NCBI RefSeq assembly: GCF_051388915.1
Contig: NZ_JBPKBH010000006.1
Location: 1 to 64,000 of the forward strand
Direction of reading: 5' to 3'
Length of the DNA: 64,000 bases
Origin: Yinghuangia sp051388915
GTDB taxonomy: Bacteria > Actinomycetota > Actinomycetes > Streptomycetales > Streptomycetaceae
The stretch's first letter is position 1; every line of letters begins with the position of its first letter. Shown piece after piece: positions 33,851-44,300 of this stretch. The position numbers and the translations under genes are program-made. The notes under the pieces were generated by a model, which was not told the DNA's origin, searched no databases, and was given only the letters and a program-made list of their open reading frames with translations.

Positions 33851-34702
33851 ATGAGTTGGGTCCAGGCCGGCGACTACGAGGTCGCCCTTGAGGACGGCAC
33901 CGTAGTGTGCCGCAACGCATCGGGCAGGCGGCTGAAATCCGTCCCCTCGAAGCTCTCCGACGACCCGGTGGTGGCGGGCCTGCGCCAACTCGTGGAATGG
34001 CTGGACCGCCACGAGCGCGAGTGCGTCGCCGACGTCGAGCGCTGGATGGTCCGCTCCCTCGCCGTCCCGGCGCCCCTCGTCGCCCGCGTGTGGCCGGACC
34101 CCGCGTGGCAGCGAGTGCTCCGCGACCTCGTCGTGGTCGCGGACGGCGGCGAGACCGGGTTCCTGCGCGACGCCGACCCCGAGCGCGGCATCGGCATGGT
34201 CGACCTCGACGGCGACACCGTGCGCGTCGCCGCCCACGAGGTCCGCTTCCCGCACCCCGTGCTCCTCGACGACCTGGACGACCTGCGCGAGTTCGCCGCC
34301 GAACTGGGCGTCGAGCAGCAGATAGGGCAGCTCTACCGCGAGGTGTGGCACAAGCCCGAGAACCTGGACGCCAAGTCCACCTCGGTCGACGACTACGCGG
34401 GCGGCCGCTTCGACCAGCTCCGCTTCCTGTACGGGCGCACCACCTCGCTCGGTTACCAGGTCCGCGGCGGCCAGGCGGTGTGCCCCGTCCTTGAGGACGC
34501 CCGCCCCGTCGAGGCCCGCGTCTGGCTGGGCGACTTCGATCCGTACGAGAGCACCGAGACCGGCTCGCTGAGCTGGACCGACGCCGCCGGGAGCACGCTG
34601 CGCGCCACCCAGGTCGGACCCGTCGCCTGGTCCGAGGGCATGCGCATGGCCGCCGCACTGTACGCAGGACGCTCGACCGAGAAGCAGGAGGAGGCCGCGT
34701 GA
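33851..34702 (+). CDS. DUF4132-like protein, first gene of the MoxR/VWA operon
   Basis: 283 residues. The region IGQLYREVWHKP … YAGGRFDQLRFLYGRTTSLGYQVRGGQ and the ending VGPVAWSEGMRM resemble the DUF4132 domain found in E. coli YehI; the WGR domain of YehI is absent. Function unknown. It starts at ATG 33851 after a long intergenic region and overlaps the next gene by 4 nt (GTGA), so translation is coupled through the operon. Confidence 0.75.
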   Translation: MSWVQAGDYEVALEDGTVVCRNASGRRLKSVPSKLSDDPVVAGLRQLVEWLDRHERECVADVERWMVRSLAVPAPLVARVWPDPAWQRVLRDLVVVADGGETGFLRDADPERGIGMVDLDGDTVRVAAHEVRFPHPVLLDDLDDLREFAAELGVEQQIGQLYREVWHKPENLDAKSTSVDDYAGGRFDQLRFLYGRTTSLGYQVRGGQAVCPVLEDARPVEARVWLGDFDPYESTETGSLSWTDAAGSTLRATQVGPVAWSEGMRMAAALYAGRSTEKQEEAA

Positions 34703-37700
34703 CCACCGCCCCCGAGACGGCCGGAACCCCGGAAAGCCCCGCCGCGACCGCCGCCGACGCCGCCCGCACCGCGGCCCTGCTGGACGCCGGCGCCGTCCTG
34801 TCCACCGGCACCGCGTCCGGCGACGACGTCGACACGCTCACCGCCCGCGCGTACCTCCACCCGGCCCTCCCTGACCGCCGCATCGTGCGGCTGGTGCCCG
34901 GCACCCTCGGCCCCGCCGAGGACCTGGCCCTCGACTTCCTCGGCCTGGTCCGCGACGGCGAGGCGCCCGAGGTCGGCCACGTGCGCCGCGAGACTCTGGG
35001 CTTCCCCGCGTGGGCCCTGGTCAACGACCCGGCCAACGGCCACCACGCACTCGCGCTCGTCCGCGACATCGAACGCCTCGACCGGCAGGCCCGCAGCAAG
35101 CCCGGCGCCGCCAAGGAGGGCTTCGACCAGCTCGGCACCACCCTCGGCCGGGCCGTGCCGCACTTCCTGCCCACGTTCTACGAGCAGGCCGCGCGCATCT
35201 TTCTCGGCCACGAGAACACCACCTACGCCGCGACCTTCTTCGGCAAGGCACGCGAGGCGGAGCGCGTCCACAACCTCCCCGTCGAAGAGGCCCGCCTGCG
35301 CGCCGCCTTCCTGGAGTTCGCCTTCGCCGGGGCGCTGACCGCCAAGGCCCTCAAGGAGTACGCCAAGGACCTCTCCCGCCGCCTCGAACCGGCGGCCGCC
35401 TGGGCCGAGTTCCGCCAGCTCTGCGTCGAACGCTGCGCCGCCGGGATGCCGCCGTACGCCGGTCTCGCCGAGGACGCCCGCGCCATGATCAAGGCGGTCG
35501 GCGGCGGGGCCGAGGCCCAGGGCGCCGCCGAGCGCGAACTGCTCGCCGACCTGCTGCCGAGCCCCGCGATCGTGCGTGCGCCGCTGTCGTTCTGGAAGAC
35601 GTTCGCGAAGTCCGTCGCGGCGCTGGCCGCCGAGCGCGAGGGCGTCCGCGAACGGCTGCTGGACATCTTCCCGACCCCGGGAACGGGGGAGGCCGCCGAC
35701 ATCGACGCGTACTGGCTCTCCCTCCTCCTGGCCGCGGGCTGCGACACGCTCCTGACCACCCCCGGCGGCCTCGAACACGGCAAGGCCGCCAACTGGGTCA
35801 CCCGCTGGGCCAAGCACACCTCCCGCGGCTGGCGTGTACGGGCGCGCGACGCCACCACGCTCGCGCTGGTCGAGCGCATGGCCCCGGTGCTGGCCGCGGA
35901 AGGCGTCGCGGTCGCCCTGTTCACCGGCTCGTATCGCGGCGAGGCGTCGCCCGACCTGGTCGACATGTGCCTCGCCAACGGCGTTCCGCTGACCGACCCC
36001 GCACAGGGCAACTCCATGGCCCTCGGTCCGTGGTTCGACGACAACGCGCCCGGCCGCCGCGACCTGGTCGCCGCCGGGAACGACGAGCGCTATGCGACCG
36101 TCCTGCGCAACGCGGTCGGCAACCTCGGCACCGAGGACAACGGCCGCCACCAGACGCGGGCCGCCGAACATCCGGTGCTGCGCGTCCTGCTGCACCAGTG
36201 GCTGGACGCCCGCGCCGACGAGCTGGAGAAGGAGTCCGGCCTGCCCGGCGCCGTCGAAGCGCTCGGCAGGATCGCTGTGTTCCACCGCGTGGCGCTCGAC
36301 GTCAACCCCGGCGTCGTCCAGCGGGTCCGGGACTTCCGCGTCGCACCCGTGCTGGCGCGTACGCTCCGCAGCGGCATCTTCGACGAACTCGCCTGGCCCG
36401 CACTGGAAGAGGCCCTCGCCCTCATCGGCGCGGCGCCGCCGAGCCCGACCCCCGGGCTGTCCGCGCAGACCGACAACAACCGGGGCAACCGCAGGGGTGG
36501 TGGGAGCGGCGGCGCCGACGCCCCGGTGAGCTTCGAGGTCTACGAGTCCTGGCCCGCCCTCATCCTCGCGACCGCGACCAAGGCGGTAGTGGTCGGCCCG
36601 GAAGGCATCCTGCTCGACCACGACCTGCGCATCCCCGACAAGTCCGACGGCTGGAACAAGCCGAAGTTCCGCTACGTCGACGGCGAACTGCTGGTCATGT
36701 GGTGGCACGAGAACGAGGCCAAGGCGTACTGGTCCTCCCGCCCCGGCGAGATCTTCGAGCCCACCGGCCAGGTGCCGGGACGCTGGGGCGGCGAGTCCGT
36801 CGTCGTCTCGCTCCCACACCCGGACGGCGGACGCGTCACCGGCGGCCGCGTCCTGCACGCGGGCGACACCCAACTGCCCGAGCGGCGCCCGGTCCTGACC
36901 GACGGCGTCGGCCACTGGGTGCTCAATTGGGACCAGCACCCCGCACGCTGGTACGAGTACGACCCGGCGAGCGGCACCCGCGGCCGCGCCTCGCTGCCCG
37001 CGCTGTTGGCCGCCGCCGTCGAGGGCGACTACACCGCCGAGGCCGCCTCGCTCGCGGCGCACCAGTGCGAACTGCTGCCGCTGCTGCCCGGCCTGGAGAA
37101 CACCCCCTTCGGTACCGACGGCAAGCTCCTCGGCCGCTGGGTCCGCTACGACCGGCACGGCGTCACCGCCGGGTCTCCGGACGGGCACACGGTCACCCTG
37201 ACCGATGCCGAGCGCAGTTGGAACGGCCAGCCCCGGAGCATCCCGATGGGCGGCCTGCGCCTGCCGGGCGGCGCACGGCCCATCGTCGCGAGCGTCAACG
37301 ACGGCATCAACCTGTTCCAGGACGGCATCCGGCTGGGCAAGGTACCCGTCTGGGAGCGCGGCGGCATGCACGCCGCCGGCACGGTCTACGCCCCCGGACT
37401 TGCTTTCTGGCACGCCCTGCGGCCCCGGGACGAGGCCGCCTCGACCGCCCTGCGCGCGGTCACGGACGCCGACGCGGAGGCGCTGATCGCCGCGGCCACG
37501 ACCGAACACGAGGCGTTCCGGGCGAAGCTCGCCGAACTCGGCCCCGACCAGGCACTGGCCGCCCGCGAACCGGTGCCGCTCGACAGCGTCGGCTCGGTTC
37601 TGCCGGGCGTCGCCCACCCGCACGTCGCGGCGGGTGTCGCGGGCATCGCGTGGACCGCGGGCGACCTCGCCCGGCGCCTCGCGGACTTCGGCCGGCCCCC

Positions 37701-39852
37701 GGCGGTCGCCGTGGCGGACCCGGAGGAGTACCGTCCCGCCCACGGTGACGACGCGACCCTGGGCGAGGTCACCGCGGGGATCGCGGACCGCCGCGGCTAC
37801 AACTACGGCGTGGCGTCGGGCTCGTGGACGGTGGTCAATCAGATCCGCGGCGTCGCGGCGCTGTTGGGCGCGGGCGCCGAAGGTGCCGACGACGAAGCCG
37901 CGGACGAAGCGGCCGACACGACCGCGGACACCGGCACCGCCGCCGACGGTGCCGCCGACCGCTGGACGACCGACCAGGTCAAACTGGCCGCGGGCGCCTT
38001 CGACTGGACGGGCGCCATCGGCCTCGTCGCGCCGCTGCTGGTACGCGCGGCCTCGCCGCTCACGTCCGACGAACGCCGCGCCGGGATCCTGATCATCGCC
38101 GAGGAATTGTCCGCCGAGGTGTTCCGCCGCCCCGGCTGCCTGCGCCGCGTCACCATCTGCGCGGAGGAGCGCGGACCGTCCCGCGTCGGCCAGGTCATGC
38201 GGCACGGCGACCGCGTCGTGGTGATCACCAGCACGTCCGGCTGGGGCTCGGACCGGCGGCAGCACTGGACCGCCCTGGACTACGACCCGTCCGGCCGGTT
38301 CGGCGCGATCGCCGACCTCGTCACGCACGACGACGAGGTCGTCGAGCACCTGGGCGACCAGGACCGCATCACCGAATTCCTGGACCGGTTCCGCGAGTCG
38401 GGCGTACCGGAGTGGCGCACCGAGGCGGCCGACGCCATTGCCGAGGCCACCGGCGCGCGCCGCGCCGAAGCCGTGCTGATGCTCGCCGGGTTCCCGCCGC
38501 TCATGACCTACGGCCGGGTCGCCCTGGCGGCCGACCAGCGCCAACTCCTCGGCCTGAAGACCGCCGAGACCGCCGTCGCCCGCGACCGGATCGGGTCCCT
38601 GGGCACCGGGACCCGCCAGCGGCTGCTCGCCGCTCTGTTGCCCGCCGACCCGGCGGCGCTGTGGAGCACCGGCTTCGACGCGGAGGCGGGCGCGGCGGAG
38701 TGGCGGCGGCAGATCGGCGACGTCGTACGCCTGCCGGACGACATCGCCGCCGAGGCCTCCGCCGCGAAGATCGACGACAGGTCGCTGGAAGTCGTCCTCA
38801 ACCCGGAGTCCTGCACGGCGCTGACCCGCACGACGACGCAGCGCCTCGACAAGGACCGCAACCTCGTCGCGGACGACGTGTCGGCTCTGCCCGGCACGGA
38901 GATGCTGAGGGGCAGCGTACGGGCCATGACGTGGCTCGCGTACCGCCTGCCGTACGGCCACCCGCTGCGCGCCGCGCTGCCCCGTGCGCTCGCCGCGCTG
39001 CGCAACCGCCTCGCCGACCCCGGGCTCCTGCTCGACCTCGGCCTCGCGTGGACCGAGCGCGGTGAGCCCACGTCGAAGGCGCTGCGTCTGGCGGAGGGCC
39101 TGCCCGAGGAGGGCGGCGCGGACGCGGACGGGCTGGTCCGGATCGGCGAGAAGGTCGTGCTGACCCCGTGGTACTCGTCCAGCGAGCACGTCTGGGTCCG
39201 CGTCGGGGCCCTGGAGGGGCACGAAGACCCGGAACTGATGCGGTTGTTGGCGCTGCGCGGTGGGGCCGACACGTACGGGGCCGGGGCGGTTGCGACCATC
39301 CTCAGCCCCGAGTTCGAGCGGCTGGTGAACGTGGGCGTCGGCGCCGAGGACGGGGGTGACGCCGATGCGGATGCGACCGCCGCGGCCTCGGCCGTCGGGA
39401 ACGCGCAGGACCCGTCGTGGTCGCTGCCGGACCTCGTCGAGGAGGTCGCCAAGACGCACGGCGTCGACCCCGACGTGGCGACGCTCTACCTCCAACTCCT
39501 CGCGCTGCCCGACCCGACCGACCGCAACGTCGCGCGGTGGACCGGTTGGAAGCCCGCGCGCCTGAAGGCGGCCCGTGCGGCGCTCGCCGGGACCGACCTC
39601 GTGGTCACCGCCAAGCGCGCCCGCGCCTCGCGCAGCATGTTCCTGCCGGGCGGCTGGCACGAGTTCCGCCGCTCGCTGCCCCTGGAGACCTGGAAGGACA
39701 GCCTCTACCGGGTGCACGACGGAGGGGCGTTGGTTCCCGGGACGCCCGTGACCGACCTGTTCGAGGCCGCATGGCAGCGTGTGCGCGAGGGCGACGCGCC
39801 CGGCTTCGAGCAACTGGAGACCCGCAAGGCCCGGAGGGGACGCCGCCGATGA
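34699..39852 (+). CDS. giant 1717-residue protein of the MoxR/VWA operon, function unknown
   Basis: A very large cytoplasmic protein with no signal peptide or membrane helix. The first ~450 residues are alpha-helical repeats (FYEQAARIFLGHENTTYAATFFGKAREAERVHNL). The middle has beta-rich segments with repeated GR..Y/W..DG patterns (LGRWVRYDRHGVTAGSPDGHTV) like a propeller. An acidic low-complexity stretch lies near 1060-1090, and the last part is again helical with KLRD-like basic ends. No catalytic motif is recognised. It overlaps both neighbours by 4 nt. A scaffold or substrate-recognition part of the complex is a reasonable guess only. Confidence 0.8.
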   Translation: MTTAPETAGTPESPAATAADAARTAALLDAGAVLSTGTASGDDVDTLTARAYLHPALPDRRIVRLVPGTLGPAEDLALDFLGLVRDGEAPEVGHVRRETLGFPAWALVNDPANGHHALALVRDIERLDRQARSKPGAAKEGFDQLGTTLGRAVPHFLPTFYEQAARIFLGHENTTYAATFFGKAREAERVHNLPVEEARLRAAFLEFAFAGALTAKALKEYAKDLSRRLEPAAAWAEFRQLCVERCAAGMPPYAGLAEDARAMIKAVGGGAEAQGAAERELLADLLPSPAIVRAPLSFWKTFAKSVAALAAEREGVRERLLDIFPTPGTGEAADIDAYWLSLLLAAGCDTLLTTPGGLEHGKAANWVTRWAKHTSRGWRVRARDATTLALVERMAPVLAAEGVAVALFTGSYRGEASPDLVDMCLANGVPLTDPAQGNSMALGPWFDDNAPGRRDLVAAGNDERYATVLRNAVGNLGTEDNGRHQTRAAEHPVLRVLLHQWLDARADELEKESGLPGAVEALGRIAVFHRVALDVNPGVVQRVRDFRVAPVLARTLRSGIFDELAWPALEEALALIGAAPPSPTPGLSAQTDNNRGNRRGGGSGGADAPVSFEVYESWPALILATATKAVVVGPEGILLDHDLRIPDKSDGWNKPKFRYVDGELLVMWWHENEAKAYWSSRPGEIFEPTGQVPGRWGGESVVVSLPHPDGGRVTGGRVLHAGDTQLPERRPVLTDGVGHWVLNWDQHPARWYEYDPASGTRGRASLPALLAAAVEGDYTAEAASLAAHQCELLPLLPGLENTPFGTDGKLLGRWVRYDRHGVTAGSPDGHTVTLTDAERSWNGQPRSIPMGGLRLPGGARPIVASVNDGINLFQDGIRLGKVPVWERGGMHAAGTVYAPGLAFWHALRPRDEAASTALRAVTDADAEALIAAATTEHEAFRAKLAELGPDQALAAREPVPLDSVGSVLPGVAHPHVAAGVAGIAWTAGDLARRLADFGRPPAVAVADPEEYRPAHGDDATLGEVTAGIADRRGYNYGVASGSWTVVNQIRGVAALLGAGAEGADDEAADEAADTTADTGTAADGAADRWTTDQVKLAAGAFDWTGAIGLVAPLLVRAASPLTSDERRAGILIIAEELSAEVFRRPGCLRRVTICAEERGPSRVGQVMRHGDRVVVITSTSGWGSDRRQHWTALDYDPSGRFGAIADLVTHDDEVVEHLGDQDRITEFLDRFRESGVPEWRTEAADAIAEATGARRAEAVLMLAGFPPLMTYGRVALAADQRQLLGLKTAETAVARDRIGSLGTGTRQRLLAALLPADPAALWSTGFDAEAGAAEWRRQIGDVVRLPDDIAAEASAAKIDDRSLEVVLNPESCTALTRTTTQRLDKDRNLVADDVSALPGTEMLRGSVRAMTWLAYRLPYGHPLRAALPRALAALRNRLADPGLLLDLGLAWTERGEPTSKALRLAEGLPEEGGADADGLVRIGEKVVLTPWYSSSEHVWVRVGALEGHEDPELMRLLALRGGADTYGAGAVATILSPEFERLVNVGVGAEDGGDADADATAAASAVGNAQDPSWSLPDLVEEVAKTHGVDPDVATLYLQLLALPDPTDRNVARWTGWKPARLKAARAALAGTDLVVTAKRARASRSMFLPGGWHEFRRSLPLETWKDSLYRVHDGGALVPGTPVTDLFEAAWQRVREGDAPGFEQLETRKARRGRRR

Positions 39853-41060
39853 GCACGAACACCCGTAAGAAGCAAGGTTCCGACGACCCGACCGCCGCTT
39901 CCGGCGTCGGCGCCGACGAGCGCGAGGCCGCGTCCGCGGGACGGCAAGTGCAGCCGCCCGAGGACGCGTTCGCCGAGGAACTGGAGTTCCTGGCCGCGTA
40001 CGACACCGGTCCGCGGCCCCCCGCGTGGCGCCTCACGCCGCGCGCGGTCGTCACGTTCGTCATGGGCAGCAACGGCGAACCGCTCAAACTCGCGGACGGC
40101 TCACGCTCACTGACGATCAGTCAGAAGTTCGTTGGGGAACGCGCGCTCGTGGAGCGCTGCGTCGTCACCCTCGCGGGCGAGCGCGGACTGCTCCTCGTCG
40201 GCGAACCGGGCACCGCGAAGTCGATGCTCTCGGAACTGCTCGCGGCGGCTGTCTGCGGCACCAGCGGACTCACCGTGCAGGGCACCGCGGGCACCACCGA
40301 GGACCAGCTCAAGTACGGCTGGAACTACGCGATGCTGCTGGCCTCGGGGCCGAGCCGCGACGCGCTCGTACCGTCGCCCGTCCTGACCGCGATGAACCGC
40401 GGGGCCGTGGCCCGGGTCGAGGAGGTGACGCGCTGCCTGCCGGAGGTGCAGGACGCGCTGGTCTCCCTGCTCTCCGAACGCCGCATCGCGGTACCGGAGT
40501 TGGCCGGCGGCCCGGACGGACAGGTGCACGCCGCCCCGGGGTTCACCCTGATCGCGACCGCCAACCTTCGCGACCGGGGCGTCTCGGAGATGTCCGCGGC
40601 CCTCAAGCGCCGCTTCAACTTCGAGACGGTCGGCCCGATCGCGGACCTCGACGCCGAGACCGCCCTCGTCCGCCGCCAGGCCCGCGGCTCGGTGGAACGC
40701 GCCGGGGCCGCCTTCGCGGTGGACGACGCGGTGCTCGAAGCGCTGGTCACCGCGTTCCGCGACCTGCGCACCGGGCGCAGCGCGGAGGGCTGGGAGGTCG
40801 AGCGGCCGTCGACGGTCATGAGCACGGCGGAGGCGGTGTCGGTGGCCAGCGCGCTCGGCCTGGCCTCGGCGTACTTCCCCGGCGACCGCGACGTGCTCGG
40901 GCTGCTGCCCGGCCACCTCCTCGGCGTGGTCCGCAAGGACGACCCGACGGACGCGGCCCGGCTCCTGGGCTACTGGGACGCGGCGGTCCGCCGCCGTGCC
41001 GAACAGGGCGCCGCGACCTGGCGCACGCTGTGGGACCTGCGGCATGTCCTCGAAGGCTGA
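39849..41060 (+). CDS. MoxR-type AAA+ ATPase (YehL-like)
   Basis: 403 residues. Walker A GEPGTAKS is at 118-125. The Walker B region reads AVARVEEVTRC, with Glu-Glu but no classical Asp, followed by the sensor-1 region LIATANLRDRGVSEMSAALKRRFNFE with an arginine finger-like RRF. MoxR ATPases act with VWA proteins as chaperones that remodel or activate partner complexes. ATG 39849 overlaps the preceding stop (ATGA). The VWA partner is encoded two frames downstream, fused to DUF5682. Confidence 0.9.
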   Translation: MSTNTRKKQGSDDPTAASGVGADEREAASAGRQVQPPEDAFAEELEFLAAYDTGPRPPAWRLTPRAVVTFVMGSNGEPLKLADGSRSLTISQKFVGERALVERCVVTLAGERGLLLVGEPGTAKSMLSELLAAAVCGTSGLTVQGTAGTTEDQLKYGWNYAMLLASGPSRDALVPSPVLTAMNRGAVARVEEVTRCLPEVQDALVSLLSERRIAVPELAGGPDGQVHAAPGFTLIATANLRDRGVSEMSAALKRRFNFETVGPIADLDAETALVRRQARGSVERAGAAFAVDDAVLEALVTAFRDLRTGRSAEGWEVERPSTVMSTAEAVSVASALGLASAYFPGDRDVLGLLPGHLLGVVRKDDPTDAARLLGYWDAAVRRRAEQGAATWRTLWDLRHVLEG

Positions 41061-41391
41061 GGTGCGCGGAAAGGCTGAGGTGCGCGGAAAGGCTGAGGTG
41101 CGCGGGAAGGCCGGGGTGCGCGGGAAGGCCGGGGTGCGCGGGCCGGCGGCCGCCCGGCCGGTGATCGGGCTGTGGAGGCCCGATCCGCGGAAGGCCCGGT
41201 CGCAGGCTGAGGCGCCCCGCCCGGCGGCCGGTCGGTCGGCGCCCGGGTCGGCGGCCGAGCCGTGGAGGCCCGACCGGCGGGAAGCCCGATCACAGGCAGC
41301 GGACCCGCACAAGCCCCGGCCGAGGGCGACCGGGGCGCGGAAGGTCGGCTCGCGGATGAGCGAGCCGGAGAAGGCGAGGCACGGAGTATGA
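41044..41391 (+). CDS. possible small basic protein between ATPase and DUF5682-VWA genes
   Basis: A 115-codon frame starting at ATG 41044, overlapping the ATPase gene by 17 nt and ending in a TGA that overlaps the next ATG (ATGA). It codes a basic protein with KAEVRG/KAGVRG hexapeptide repeats and a 30-codon internal repeat around WRPDPRKARSQA and WRPDREARSQA-like segments. In favour: every other junction in the operon is a 4-nt overlap, and this frame makes the spacing continuous. Against: low complexity and no known family. It may instead be non-coding repeat DNA. Confidence 0.35.
   Translation: MSSKAEVRGKAEVRGKAEVRGKAGVRGKAGVRGPAAARPVIGLWRPDPRKARSQAEAPRPAAGRSAPGSAAEPWRPDRREARSQAADPHKPRPRATGARKVGSRMSEPEKARHGV
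41050..41142. repeat. 18-bp tandem repeat at the end of the ATPase gene
   Basis: About five units of the form AAGGCTGAGGTGCGCGGA, the last two changed to AAGGCCGGGGTGCGCGGG. It begins inside the last codons of the ATPase gene. The period is a multiple of three. Confidence 0.9.
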
Positions 41392-44300
41392 GTGAGCGCA
41401 CGGCGCCCGGCGACGCGGTGGACCGGCTCGCGGGCGCGGACCGGCCGTACCTGATCGGCGTACGGCACCACGCGCCGTCCCTGGCGGCGGCCATGCCGGC
41501 CCTGCTCGACGCCGCACAGCCGGACGTCGTGCTGGTCGAACTCCCGGCCGACCTCCAGGACTGGGTGCCGTGGCTGGCACACCCGGAGACGCGCGCCCCC
41601 GTCGCCCTGGCGGGGGCGGGGCCGCACGGGCTCGGGTTCTACCCGTTCGCGGAGTTCTCCCCGGAGCTGGCCGCCGTGCGCTGGGCGGCGCGCCACGAAG
41701 TCCCGGTCGTTGCCTGCGACTTGCCGCTGGCACACCGGGGATGGGCGGAGGCCGCCGCGCCCGCGGAGGTCGACGGGCCCGAGGCATCCTCGGACCCGGC
41801 ACCCGGCGGCGACCCCGGGCCCGGGGTGCACCAGGCCCTCACCCGCAACCTCACCGGCCGTCCCGGCGAGGACCTGTGGGACCGGCTGGTCGAGGCCGCC
41901 GCCCCCGGGTCGTCGGCGGAAGCCGTACGCCGGGCGGCGCTCGCCGTCGGGTGGGCGCTGCGCGAGGACGCCGTGCGCATGCGCGGCGTCGACCTCCTCG
42001 ACCTGCGCCGCGAGGCGTGGATGCGGCGGGCGCTGCGCGAGGCGACCGCCGACGGGCAGCGGGCGGTCGCGGTCGTGGGCGCCTTCCACACGCCCGGACT
42101 GCTCACCGAGGACAAGGACGAGGCAGTCGAGTTCCCGGGGGAGGGCGACGGCGCGGAGGTCGTGACGTCGTTCGTGCCCTACACGTACGCGCTGCTCGAC
42201 GAGCGCTCCGGCTACCCCGCCGGGATCCGTGACCCCGAGTGGCAGCACGAGGTGTACGAGGCCGCGGGGGACCCGAACGAGCTGTACGGAGTGCTCACCC
42301 GCGCCGCGACCCGGCTCAGCGTCGAACTCCGGGCGCAGGGCCACGCGTCGGGTCCCGCGGACGCCCGCGAGGTCGTCCGGGTCGCCGGGGACCTCGCCCG
42401 CCTGCGCGGCCTGCCCGCCGCCGGACGCGGCGAACTCGTGGAAGCCGCACAGACGGTGCTCACCCACGGCGAATCGCTCGGCCGGGGGCGGGCGGTGGCC
42501 CGCGCACTCGAACGCGTGCTCGTCGGCACGCGCGCCGGACGCCGGGCCCCCGGCGCGCCGAGGAGCGGACTCGGCCCGGCGGTCGAGGCGGCGCTCGCCG
42601 AACTCGGCCTGCCGGGACCGCACGCCGCGAACCCGGCGGAGGAGCGCGACATGCGGCTCGATCCGCTGCGCACCCCACTGGACCGCCGCCGCGAACTGCT
42701 GCTCAGGCGCCTCGCCGTGTGCCGCATCCCGTATGCCGAGGCCGACGAGGTGGTCGGGGCCGGTGGGGCGGACGCCCTGACGACACGCTGGAGGATCCGC
42801 TGGTCACCGTCCACGGCGGCCATGCTGGACGTCGCGGGCGTGCGCGGCGTGACCCCCGAGCAGGCCGCCGAGGGCGTACTGCGCGACCGGCACCGCCGCG
42901 AGTTGGAGGAGGAGGGGCCGACCGCCGCTCAGGTGTTGGCCGGTCTCGAACAAGCCGCGGAATGCGGGCTGGAGGTGCTTGCCGCCGAACGGGTGCGCGA
43001 GGTGGGCGAGATCCTGCCCGCGTACGCATCGCTGCCCGAACTCCTCACGGGATTGGCGCTGTTGGACCGTGTGGGCGCTGGGCACATACCGGGGCTGGAC
43101 CAGGCGCCGAAGGAACTACCTTCCATCGCCGCAGACTTGACGGCAGCGGCGGTCCGGCAGATCGACGGGCTGGCGGGCTCCGAGGACGTGGTCGACGCCC
43201 GTGCGCTGGTCGAACTCGCCGGGCGGGCCGACGCGTTCGGAGGCGTACGCCTGACGGACGCACTGGCTCGGCTGGCCGCCGACGGGGCGCCGCTGATGGC
43301 CGCCGCGGCGGGGGCCGTGCGGGTCATCCTGGGCCAGGAGGAGGCCGGGGCATTCGGGGAGCGCGTGGCGTCCTGGCTGGACGACGCGACGACGGGGGAG
43401 CGGCGGGCCGATCTGGTGCGGAGGCTCACCGGCGTGCTGACGGCGGCCGGACCGCTGCTGGAGGCGGGCGGCGCGGCGCTGGATCCGCTGCTCGCCCGGG
43501 TGGTGGAGCTGCCCGACCGGGACTTCCTGACCCGTCTCCCGGCGCTGCGCGGCGGGTTCGACGCACTCTCCCCGGCGGCCCGGGGACGGGTGCTGGCGGT
43601 TGTCGAGGAGCGCCTCGACGACCGGATCGAGACCGAGACGTCGGTGTCGCCGGAATCGCTGGCCGCTTGGACGTCGGCGGACCTGGCGGCGCGGACGGTG
43701 CTGACGGGACGGGGTCTGTGGCCGCCGCGGCCGGGGGAGGCGGTCGGACGATCGGACGCTCCCTGTGGACTACCCGAGGCAGCGGAAGGTACGGCTCTGC
43801 CAAACCCCCAAGGTGGGGGCCTGGAACAGAAATCGCATGATCACACCGCCCTTGCCCCGCAAGCGCGGTGGCGGCTCGTGCTCGGTCGCCGCACCGACCC
43901 CCGCGACTCCCGTGCCGGGCGGATCGGAGCGGCCCTCGACGAGCTCTACGGCACCGGCCGCGGCGAAGGCTCGCGCGGCGATCTGGCCGTGCCCGCCAAC
44001 GGCGGCGGCCGCGAGGCCGCGTACCCGTCGGCGCGCGACTGGTCCGAGGACCTGGCCGCGCTCTTCGGGCCGTCCGTGCGCGAGGAGGTCCTCGCCGCCG
44101 CGGTCGCCGCCGGACGCCGCGACGCCATCACCGAGCTCGACCCCGCGGCCGCCCAACCCTCCGTCGACCTGCTCCGCGCTGTACTCGAACACGCGGGTGG
44201 CCTCCCGGAGTCCCGCATCGCGGCCCTGCGCCCGCTGGTGGACCGCATCGTCGCGGAGCTCACACGCGAACTCGCCACGCGGCTGCGCCCCGCTCTCGCG

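Noticed and set aside
34453..39813. 1786-codon open frame on the minus strand opposite the giant operon gene
   Set aside because: It is the antisense shadow of a gene with extreme third-position GC. The plus frame has normal composition, overlaps both neighbours by 4 nt and fits the operon; the minus frame is rich in Arg/Gly/Gln-type shadow residues and has no ribosome site.
40107..42623. 838-codon minus-strand frame across the ATPase and DUF5682 genes
   Set aside because: It crosses two clear plus-strand genes and has only shadow composition; no motif recognised.
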